Assembly: GCA_964023205.1 (NCBI GenBank)
Contig: OZ026847.1
Span: forward strand, 13,337,182-13,401,181
Direction of reading: 5' to 3'
Length of the DNA: 64,000 nucleotides
From: Lutraria lutraria
Lineage: Eukaryota > Mollusca > Bivalvia > Venerida > Mactridae
The position numbers and the translations under genes were made by a program. Positions 56,101-64,000 of this stretch are shown piece by piece. Position 1 is the stretch's first letter; each line of letters opens with the position of its first letter. The notes below the pieces were generated by a model. The model did not search any database, was not told the DNA's origin, and saw nothing but the letters and a program-made list of their open reading frames with translations.

Positions 56101-59100
56101 TGTATAACAGTGTGATGGGTGGTCTAGTGGTCACATGCTGGATAGTGTATAACAGTGTGATGGGTGGTCTAGTGGTCACACGATGGATAGTGTATAACAG
56201 TGTGATGGGTGGTCTAGTGGTCACACGATGGATAGTGTATAACAGTGTGATGGGTGGTCTAGTGGTCACACGCTGGATAGTGTATAACAGTGTGATGGGT
56301 GGTCTAGTGGTCACACGATGGATAGTGTATAACAGTGTGATGGGTGGTCTAGTGGTCACACGATGGATAGTGTATAACAGTGTGATGGGTGGTCTAGTGG
56401 TCACACGCTGGATAGTGTATAACAGTGTGATGGGTGGTCTAGTGGTCACACGATGGATAGTGTATAACAGTGTGATGGAGGTTTGAATCTTGGCTCCGCC
56501 TTTCAATATTTTTGGGACACTTTCTAATCCCAACTACTGATCCAAGTACTGTGTTAAGAAAATCAAAGGAAAAGTGTGATGCTTTATTTGGTGCTTTACA
56601 CTGGGCACTATAAAGAACCAAGAAAAACGTAAAAGTGTATAAAAGATGTATACACTATATATTTATATTTTTTTATTGAGAACATTATTTATTAATAAGT
56701 GATATTTTTACTGTTATGCATATTTTGAATGCCTATTGTGAAAATATTTATACAGATTTCTAAAAAGTATTCGTTATTTTTCTAAATCTTCTGTGAACTC
56801 TTATACTTATATTTTGTATCAAACTGATTTTATTTTTAATCAAAATATTTTCTTTAAATCGGCATTTTTAACTGTTCGGTTTTTTAGTCTACATTAACTT
56901 ATTTGGCTTCCATAGAAACACAAACTGATGTCTTTTTGACAGGTTTATGTGAACAGACATAAAATAGATGTTGCAGAAATGAAAAGTTATCTTCGACTTG
57001 TTGACAAAGATGTTCCAAGAACAGACAGAGAAGTGCCATATTTTAAGTAGGTTTACTGTACACTCAGACCTGTGTAACGGCCACCTCCAAGTAAAAACCA
57101 TCCTGTGAATATAGGCCATTCTTTCAAAAAACCATCATTGATAATATAGAACAAAATGGCCTCCGAATGAATGCCACTGTGTAAGTAAGGGCCATTCTTT
57201 AAAAATACATAATTGATTATTTAGAGCAAAAGGACCTTTGAATAGATGTCACCTATCAATTAAGGACGCATTATGTCTTACCCAAGGATGGCCTTTGTTC
57301 ACAGGTTAGACTGTACTTCTATTGATCATCAAATATTGTATAAAATCTTAAGGCCTTTCAATGCATATTACAATGAGCATTAATTTATCTTATTTACAGA
57401 CAAACCTAAGTAAAGTTTGTCTGTGAAAAGAGATCACCTACAAAAAAAGGTCACATATAATTTATTACTTCTCATTGGCACAAGGAAAGTCATCATTTTT
57501 GTCAAATTTTCGTACATGACTATGACCTGCGGGGACTGGGATTTATGCCCTGATTGCCAACTTAAAAGATCAGCACGTTCGACCACATCCATGGCCGCAG
57601 CCAGTGTTCTTTGTTAGTTATAACCGCCAGCAAATAATGGCTAAAATCATGTATTGCTTATATACCTTATAAAATAATTTAATTGAAAGTTTAACTGAAC
57701 TAGTATGAGTGTATTCTATATTGCAGAGATTCCTGTTCTGGTCATTTAACCATGCTACGTGATATTTTAATCACATACTCAACATTTCATCCAGATGTTG
57801 GCTATGCTCAGGGCATGAATGATATACTGGCAAGATTTCTGTATGTGTTTGATTCCGAGGTTAGTATAATTTGATATTCTTAATGACTTTTAGCAATACT
57901 TTATGATAAAATGTTCTCTTTTCTCGATTTGCGGAAATGATATATTACTATTATTAGTAAATATTCTCAGTGATTTGTGGCAACAATTTATGTGTAAATA
58001 TTCACAGTTTTATGTTGAAATATTCTGAATAATATGTGGCAAAAATTTATAATTAAATACTTGTAGGGTTTATGACAATATTCTTATAATTCTATATTAT
58101 TTGTGATACATGTATATAACTATATTCATCACCCTTTATGAGTAGTATGCATTGCTGTTTATCAAAACATGCATTAGAATTTGATATGAATATTATCCTT
58201 AATGTTTTTAAATCAAAGACTTTCAATATAATGAATCAGCTGTTGACTTGTGAGCCATGATATTCACCGGTAGAATGTCATGTTGACTTAGACGAAGCAT
58301 TCTACCAGTGAATATTGCATCATATTTAATGGCTCACTAGTCAATAGCTGTATACATGTAATAATATCTTCCACTATGCATGTTTATCTTTTTTTACCTA
58401 CAGGTCGAAGCTTTTTGGTGCTTCCATAATTATCTTGAAAAAATCAAAAACGACTTTCTGGAGGAAGGAATGATAATGAAGATCGGTAATCTCAAATTAT
58501 ACATCAGTTAAATAGTAATTAACACCGACTGAGCTAATAGGGCTAGTTAATATCTGGACAATTTATCTACACAAATACTATATAGCTATACGACCACATA
58601 CCTCCTCGCTTTTTATTCAAAGCAGTCTTCGAACTAATTTTTTTAAAGCACTAGCCCGAGTACACAATTTTAAGAAAGTTCACTAGCCCGAATAGAAATT
58701 TACTAGCCCCGGGCTGTGGGCTAGTGGGTTAGCGTGAAGACTGCAAAGTGATTTATTGTGACAACCACATGCTCTTTAGACTAACCCAGTCTTTGCTTCA
58801 CCGTAGCTCTAGGATTCCAAGGCTAGTTTAACATTCACAGCACCAAATGTAAGGAGGAGAAAGCCGGTGTACTAAATATTTAATTGATCAATTGATAAAA
58901 CATGGTCACATAATTATTAATATTTCCATTTTGTTATTAGTGTCATCATTTTGAATATCATTATTACAATTATCATGTTATTATCATCATCATTTTCATA
59001 TAACACTAATATTTGTATGATTAATTTCTGTTATTTTTATAATCATCTATGACGTTTTTTCATCTTACTGTGTTTTTTTTAGTTTTGGTTAGAAAGTTGT

Positions 59101-62100
59101 TATTGGAGATGGATCCAGCATTGTTAGAACATCTAGAGAAACATGACCTTGGTGATCTGTTATTTTGTCATAGGTAGATACTACTGTATGAGTTATTGCC
59201 CCTAAATTATCAAACTTATGTCAAGTCTTCCATTTATGAATAAATGGTAAAATTGTTAGATTTTTCTGTGGCTTTGCAATAATTATAAAGATATGAATTT
59301 ATTACTCGTCATGACATACTTTCTGATTATTCAGTTATAAATTATTTTGTATGAGTTATTGCCCTTACATGAACACACTTATTTCTTAATTTTATTTTTG
59401 TATGAAAACATTAGATTATTTCTGTCACTCACAGTTGTTATTAAGATAGAGTTATTTTCTAGTTATTTTAAGATCTAATGAGCTTTCCTGTATAATTTAA
59501 TTTATTGCCCTTGAATTGTTAAATTTGTCATTAGTTTTATACATAAAGAAGCTAAGTCCTTGAGAACAGTCACCAGGCTCAATTCTTCACTCCATTCTCA
59601 GGGTATTATAATTGTAAAGATAGAGCTGATTAATGTTTAAATACATGTTCTGATCAATTATGCTGACAGACTAATGTATCAATAATATCATTGTTATTTG
59701 ATCATGGTTAACTTGAAATCATTAAAAACAAGATTTGAGCTCAGAGACTGATCTTAGGTTTTATAACCTCAGACCCATAGGTAACTGTATCATGAATAGG
59801 TTATAAAAATATGAAAAAAAAATTATAAAAAAAAAATATTTATTACTATATTAATATAGTAATAAATATTTTTTTAAATTTTTTTTTTTTTCTTATTTTT
59901 ATAATATATTCATGATACAGTTACCTGTGCTCAGACCCTATATGGTTTTAGTGGTTTTAATGATGAGGTGACCTCAGTATCAAGTTAAATATTGTCTATG
60001 AAGTTAGTGGTTGGTTTGATAAGGTGGTCCTAATAATGAAGTTGTTACTAAGTGAGGTACTACCGTGCCTTAAATGGGTAGGCCTATACTAGTATATTAA
60101 GACAGTATTGTGGTACTGTAGATGTATGAGTGTATATTTTACATTACAGGTGGTTGTTACTGGGTTTTAAACGTGAATTCAGTTTTATGGATAGTTTACG
60201 TGTGTTTGAAATATTAAGTAGCCATCATTTAGAATTATCTTCAATAGAAGCAGAGACTGCCAAACGTAAACAAGCCATGAAAGAGTTTGCTGATTTAGGT
60301 ATTTAAACATTTTCAATTAAAAAATGTCATCCTTAAGAAAATCTTGGGTTGTTATTAAAGTCCCATAAGCATATAAATTTATCGGTTGTAATAGTTTCTG
60401 TTTGTTCTATAACAGAGGAATCCGGTGTGTTTTCCTCCCGTGCATACTTTATAGCAAGAAAAAATGTTTCCAAAACCACTTTCGTATTTTTTTCAATATC
60501 ATTAAAAAAATACTTATTTTAGAACAGCTGTGTTTTCCCGCGGTCATATTATGCACACGGTATAAAGTGACGTCACACGCTCTATATATTTCAAGTATTG
60601 AAAAGCAAAATTTACAGCGAAATGAGTGTTTAAGAAGAAAAAGGGCTTCTTTTGTCGGTGATAATTATCTTTGGATAATACCAGTAAGTGTTTGTTTTTT
60701 GCATATATATCTTATAGCAAAAAGCTAATGGGACTTTAAGCGACCCAAACTTAAAGATGTTTGCCATAGAAATAACCTAAAACAAAAATTCAACTTCAAG
60801 GGTAGATAACTCAAAAAGGAGTTTGTCGACCCCCATTTTTTTCTCCTTAAAATGGTTCTGTTATCATATGCTTTCGTTTTAATTTTGCCTATACAGGCAT
60901 TACATGCTTGCATTGAAAGCAAAAAGCCAGCATAAAGAACAAAATGTTCGTTGAGGCTAAACATTTTTTGGTGGTGGAATTTTTAGACAAGTTGTTCACG
61001 AAACTTCTGCGAACCAAACATTTTGTAGGGATGTCCTTATGTGGAAATATTTTCTGATTCAGACTTTACACATAGTTACATTATCACTCTCCCTTTAGAT
61101 ATTTCATACACAGGGTTGACAAAACTTGAAGAAACCATGGTCCAGTGGTAAGTACACTAGGCTTGAATCTATGTAATTTGACAAAAATGTTGTTTTCCAG
61201 GTACCTGTGGAAGGTTAAGTTAGTACTGGTTTAAAATACAGTCCACGAAAATACTGGTTAAGTGACACAGACTGAAGCAAACAAAACTGTTGAATTATTG
61301 CTGATTGAAACTGCTAATATCTTCTCAGAGAATGCTACTTTTTTCTTTTCTGCAGGTGGGGTCACTAGGACCACTCCATTGGATGTGGAAGCAGAATATA
61401 CCTTTGAATTATTTATGTGTGTGGCTCTGTTACTTGAATGTAGAACTACATTATTTAAATGCCGTGATGCAGCCATGGTCTTTGACTGTATAAACAAGTA
61501 AGTACATGCATTATCCTAAGCAGGGTTCTACATGAACTTTACAATCTACTTGTCTTGTCGGTCAAGATATTAAAATATCAGCTTTTCGATTCCAAATGTG
61601 TACTTACCCAAACTAACAGATGAAACACTAAACCAAATGCTTTTTGGATTAAGATTAATGTTAAAAAATGTTCCATAGTAAAAAAAAATGTGGTTTTGTT
61701 TCATATTTGCAACTTTATTTTGCCTTTATGGAATATTTCCACTTGCCTATTCGGACTATAATAGTGTATACTTAACTTGTTCTGATCTCAAATCTGGTTG
61801 CTAAAACCTATCAGATAATCTTAAATGTAGTGCCTTACTTAAAATATTAAGTAATGATCTCTATGATATTGTTTTGTCTGTTGATAAGATTGCTACTGAA
61901 TGATTTGTTAACGATTACTTAATCAAGCCTACTTTTTGACTTATTGTACTGTAAACACATTGGACTACTAAACAAAAGGTTGTGGGTTCGAATCTTGGCT
62001 CGGCCTTTGAATATTTCAGGGAGGCTTTTTCAGTGTCCCCATCCCAACTATCAAGCCAAGTAGTGTGTAAAGAAAATGATAGGAAAAGGGGTGAGGCGTG

Positions 62101-62682
62101 TATGGGTGCTTTAGACTGGGCACATTAAAGAACCAGAAAAAGCAAATTCGAAAAGAGTAGGGATATAAATGCTCAGTTTTCCTGTATTTTCTCTCCTGTC
62201 CCTCTGGGGCGGTCTCCCGTCTCTCTGGGGCGGTCTCCCGTCTCTCTGGGGTGGTCTCCCATCTCTCTGGGGCGGCTCTGAAATTACTTTTGCTGTCAAA
62301 TAGGCTGTTAAACACATGATGAATAAATAAATAAATTAATGAGAAGAGCAATTTAAGGCGAAAATATGAATAAGAGTGTTAATTTAGTTTTAATATACAG
62401 TCAAACTTGTGTTTGTGGCCACCTCCAAATAAAGGCCACCCTATGAATAAAGGCCATTCATTTGGACAAAAGTCTGTTCCCCTAGGATGGCCTATGTTCA
62501 CAGGTTTGACAGTACTCCCTTTGGAATAATGCCAAGATCGTGCTTTTTTTTTCTTCATTTCTTACAGTTTGACTATCAACTTGGACTTAATCTTAGAGAA
62601 GTCAGAACAGCTTTTCTTCAAGTATTGTAAAAAGACTGTTGAAGACAGTTTCCAATTGGTAGATAGTCCTCGACTAAGGTGA
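41157..62682 (+). CDS. TBC-domain Rab GTPase-activating protein, TBC1D25-like
   Basis: Fourteen coding exons: 41157-41173, 42992-43118, 43470-43584, 44081-44156, 46016-46110, 49407-49471, 49810-50076, 56943-57046, 57727-57859, 58404-58485, 59083-59173, 60150-60298, 61356-61497 and 62568-62682. All introns are GT-AG and all phases agree, giving 1578 nt and 525 aa with TGA stop. TBC proteins accelerate GTP hydrolysis by Rab GTPases with paired Arg and Gln fingers. Visible motifs: R94-x3-W98 (RREVW), V274-x2-D277-x2-R280 with the catalytic Arg (VDKDVPR), and Y315-A-Q317-G with the catalytic Gln (GYAQGMND), then FCHRWLLLGFKREF. The block PLSLEKFQNLL...GG-PS-R-VW-YL-YP and the C-terminal FELFMCVALLLECR match TBC1D25 best; TBC1D15/17 is the alternative. 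The usual N-terminal region of TBC1D25 is absent, and an unusual insert of about 110 residues separates motifs A and B. Confidence 0.88.
41544..42574. mobile_element. Head-to-head pair of the 506-bp TIR element (near-palindrome of about 1 kb)
   Basis: One copy runs about 41561-42075 and a second, inverted, about 42066-42574; they meet at GTAAGTCCTTGTATACGTAC. Both carry the termini and interior of the element at 39853. A partial extra terminus (CAAGGACTTATGTACGT) precedes the first copy at 41544. The pair lies in intron 1 of the TBC gene, less than 1.2 kb from the copy in the neighbouring gene. Confidence 0.75.
44230..44470. repeat. Dispersed repeat fragment
   Basis: GC-richer segment with CGGCGGGTGGGTTGG, GGCATCCACAATGGTGTCCG and a TTTATGGCTATGAGATCTCGG stretch. 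I recognise this as similar to a dispersed repeat of bivalve genomes; ends are not determinable. An open frame at 44230-44424 is part of it. Located in intron 4 of the TBC gene. Confidence 0.45.
45014..45357. mobile_element. TTAA-flanked MITE, 344 bp
   Basis: Ends AGGGGCATACCCTACAAC and GTTGTAGGGTATGCCCC are inverted repeats, with TTAA at 45010-45013 and 45358-45361. It shares the AGGGGCAT terminus with the 549-bp element at 33700. Confidence 0.75.
45426..45735. mobile_element. 310-bp MITE with 5-bp target duplication ATTTT
   Basis: Left end CAGGGTTCGAAATTAAC and right end GTTAAATTTGAGCCCTG are inverted; ATTTT flanks both (45421-45425 and 45736-45740). The interior is full of ACTAGCAAAATGCTAGT palindromes. 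Same terminus type and duplication length as 28526 and 58623. Confidence 0.75.
46221..48680. mobile_element. Mariner-type MITE split by a nested transposon
   Basis: The left end CAGTGAAACCTGTGTTAGCG after TA is at 46221; the matching right end, AACAGGTTTTACTC before TA, is at 48680. Outside the insert, the pieces read GGCCACC...AGGCCACTCTGTGATAAA, the normal interior of this family, so the rest was inserted later. Confidence 0.7.
46260..48541. mobile_element. 2.3-kb non-autonomous TIR transposon
   Basis: Ends CCAACTTTCGCGGACATG and CATGTCCGCCAAAGTTGG are inverted repeats with one mismatch. The 2.28-kb interior is very AT-rich with repeated TTCTTCGACCCTTTTG and ATCATAACTCTTTTGGGG segments and no transposase frame. 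A 4-bp target duplication (ACAT) is possible but ambiguous. It lies in intron 5 of the TBC gene. Confidence 0.7.
48979..49145. repeat. 41-bp tandem repeat, four copies
   Basis: ACCAATGGGCAGATAACTTA followed by CTGAACGAACCTGGATTATGT recurs at 48979, 49020, 49061 and 49102 with a 41-bp period and few substitutions. Confidence 0.9.
50131..56478. repeat. Giant 45-bp minisatellite derived from a SINE head
   Basis: About 140 tandem copies of a 45-bp unit (GTGTGATGGGTGGTCTAGTG then GTCACACGCTGGATAGTGTATAACA); some units are 44 bp (CACTTGG for CACGCTGG). It fills most of intron 7 of the TBC gene. Each unit carries TGGTCTAGTGG, an A-box-like Pol III element. The array runs straight into a SINE body with a B-box at 56480. 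Open frames on both strands (up to 390 codons) result from the multiple-of-three period. Confidence 0.97.
56435..56645 (+). mobile_element. tRNA-derived SINE whose head seeds the minisatellite
   Basis: The last array unit supplies the A-box TGGTCTAGTGG at 56435; the B-box GGTTTGAATC follows at 56480, 45 bp later, close to the spacing in a tRNA gene. The body (CTTGGCTCCGCCTTTCAATA, CTTTACACTGGGCACTATAA, AGAACCAAGAAAAACG) matches the SINE at 61945-62340. Confidence 0.8.
57061..57313. mobile_element. Mariner-type MITE, 253 bp
   Basis: Starts CACTCAGACCTGTGTAACGG after TA and ends TTCACAGGTTAGACTG before TA. The interior repeats GGCCATTCTTT-AAAAA and TTGAT-ATTTAGA twice, suggesting an internal duplication. 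It begins 14 bp after the donor of TBC exon 8. Confidence 0.75.
58237..58350. mobile_element. Foldback MITE
   Basis: Arms CAGCTGTTGACTTGTGAGCC... and ...GGCTCACTAGTCAATAGCTG pair over about 45-50 bp, including ATATTCACCGGTAGAATG with CATTCTACCAGTGAATAT, around a short loop. Located in TBC intron 9. Confidence 0.7.
58623..58743. mobile_element. 121-bp MITE with 5-bp target duplication CAAAG
   Basis: Left end CAGTCTTCGAACTAA and right end TTAGCGTGAAGACTG are inverted; CAAAG flanks both sides exactly (58618-58622 and 58744-58748). The interior repeats ACTAGCCCGA. Located in TBC intron 10. Confidence 0.8.
59777..59929. mobile_element. 153-bp foldback MITE with 9-bp target duplication
   Basis: Nearly the whole element is a hairpin: ATAGGTAACTGTATCATGAA at the left pairs with TTCATGATACAGTTACCTGT at the right, with A/T-rich arms meeting at ATATTAATAT. 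CTCAGACCC flanks it exactly (59768-59776 and 59930-59938). The 9-bp duplication resembles Mutator-type insertion. Located in TBC intron 11. Confidence 0.85.
61945..62340 (+). mobile_element. tRNA-derived SINE with internal 21-bp repeat
   Basis: B-box GGGTTCGAATCTTGGC at about 61983-61998; the body shares GGGGTGAGGCGTG, TGGGTGCTTTAGACTGGGCA and AAAGAACCAG with the copies at 10965 and 56435. Near the 3' end CTCTGGGGCGGTCTCCCGTCT is repeated about 3.7 times (62202-62276). The tail is AATAAATAAATAAATT, typical of SINEs. Located in TBC intron 13. Confidence 0.8.
62398..62512. mobile_element. Mariner-type MITE, 115 bp
   Basis: Starts CAGTCAAACTTGTGTTTGTG and ends TTCACAGGTTTGACAG, flanked by TA. 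Short interior with AATAAAGGCCACCCTATGAA. It ends 55 bp before the last TBC coding exon. Confidence 0.8.
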
Positions 62683-64000
62683 TCACCATGGTAACCAAAT
62701 TGTCGGGAATTTTTAAATTTAGTTCTCTTTGAGGGCATTACCAAGACTTAAAACACAATAATCAAATTCTTTGGTATCGTTTATTTTTGCTGGCTTGAAT
62801 TTGTGCACAAATCTTCAAAAACATTTTCACATGATCTTTAAACTGCATATTACAGTTTTAGTTAAAACAGCTTACATATCATGAGTAAAATCACACATTA
62901 AATAATCAGTAAAAAAAGTTCTGCGCAAATAATGATACCTTCATATATTTATAGTAGTTTTAAACTTTGTGAATGTTGTTTTTCATGCAGATCATCATTG
63001 TTTACATCTATTGAAGTTTCTTTTAAATAATTTATCTCAAATTTGCTCTGCGCTTCACTCAAAAATCATTTTTTCTGATTAGCCATTTTGTGATATTATC
63101 TTTTAACAGCAAGTTCTTGTCTAGGCAGTTAGATGAGTTTAAAGTCTGATGTTGCTAATTGTTGGAGAACTGTAATATTTATGTATCAGTTCATTTTTTA
63201 TACATGGAAACTCTCAATATTATTACCACTTGTCATGCCAAAACTGAATCTTCTTATTGATCAGATGAGAAATTACAAGTCTACGCCTTTATCGGGGGGT
63301 ATAGATGCGAAACCACTTTATAGTGGAAAATTTGTGATAGGGACCAAAAATCAAACTTTGATACAAATGTATGTATAAAAGTTTGATGTTGATTTGTAAT
63401 TTTTTTGAACATGTAAAATTGAGTATAATATTCAGGACTGTATTCTTAGATTGATATAAGCAGGAATGAGAGCTCACTACAGCACATTTTGACTGTATTT
63501 GTTAAATTACACTTTGGTATTTTTATTTATCACATACTTGTGACGTTTTGGCTGTGCCGTAAAAATGATATGGCACTAGCATATACATAATATGTAAATG
63601 AGTCGATTCACATGAATTTATTCCTACACTGTTTTTCAACAAAATTCATAACTTCACGGGAGTAAATTTAATTGATTTTAACAATTTGAGTTAGCAAAGG
63701 CACTGTTTATATCATTAGATAGTTTCACACATTTATTATTTATGATGTTTCAAAGTGGAACTATTTTTGTGCTCCTGATTAAAAAGCCTTATTATGCATG
63801 TGTCCTCTTTTGTTATAAGTAGCAATGTCAAACAGGTATGTTGGTTTTCGCCAGAGGCTCGCATCCTATTGTTTTATTCAACTCGTTCAATGAATTCAAT
63901 ACGAAATCCACACTCATTTAATATCCTCTATGTATGAATTCTGATGCCAAATTTTTGTCACTTAAATGCATGTATATATGTTTGATTAGTTGATCTCATA
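62683..64000. other. Downstream of the TBC gene: 3' UTR and intergenic
   Basis: No further gene is supported. The 3' UTR of the TBC gene must begin at 62683; an ATTAAA variant occurs near 62898, but no canonical AATAAA is close. The open frame at 63133-63378 has no domain and no splice partner. Confidence 0.45.

Noticed and set aside
50131..56478. CRISPR-like array of regularly spaced repeats
   Set aside because: The repeats are contiguous with no unique spacers, and the genome is eukaryotic.
61258..61501. Minus-strand frame overlapping a TBC exon
   Set aside because: It is a shadow of TBC coding exon 13 on the opposite strand; the plus-strand exon has correct splice sites and conserved protein sequence.

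Overview
This window looks like nuclear DNA from an AT-rich animal genome, most likely a bivalve mollusc. Its genes are spread over many short exons with GT-AG introns. It carries dense Tc1/mariner-like MITEs, tRNA-derived SINEs and large minisatellites, plus a dispersed 145-bp repeat that I recognise as common in bivalve genomes. The species assignment is an inference; no sequence search was run. There is no operon structure, true tRNA, rRNA or CRISPR array.

Three spliced protein-coding genes can be assembled with every intron junction in frame. (1) Minus strand, 2506-3490: two coding exons, 161 aa, a small membrane protein with ninjurin-like layout. (2) Minus strand, 24339-40948: eleven coding exons, 432 aa, a type I membrane glycoprotein with signal peptide, cysteine-bearing ectodomain, six-cysteine EGF-like module, a Ser/Thr-rich stalk made from three tandemly duplicated exons, one transmembrane helix and a basic-then-acidic tail. 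I do not recognise its family. (3) Plus strand, 41157-62682: fourteen coding exons, 525 aa, a TBC-domain Rab GTPase-activating protein closest in my reading to TBC1D25, with both catalytic fingers intact. Genes 2 and 3 are head to head with only 208 bp between their start codons, so they probably share a bidirectional promoter.

Layout: 1-2505 holds a cluster of AACGTT palindromes and a mariner-type MITE. 2506-3490 is the ninjurin-like gene. 3491-24338 is mostly non-coding, with minisatellites (36-bp, 33-bp and 79-bp units), MITEs, SINE fragments and one promoter-like patch near 13.4-13.8 kb. 24339-40948 is the membrane-protein gene, whose introns hold an 18-bp satellite, a 1.4-kb mariner-like element, a perfect hairpin, foldback elements and the 145-bp bivalve repeat. 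41157-62682 is the TBC gene; its intron 5 has a nested transposon and its intron 7 is filled by a 6.3-kb, 45-bp minisatellite. 62683-64000 is downstream sequence.

The most striking features are: the 45-bp minisatellite, which appears to be the amplified head of a tRNA-derived SINE, so about 140 units each carry a Pol III A-box-like motif; the exon triplication, with a MITE whose empty site survives in the paralogous copy; a 79-bp satellite grown inside a mariner-type MITE; and a repeat that delivers four spaced nuclear-receptor DR1 motifs into an intron.
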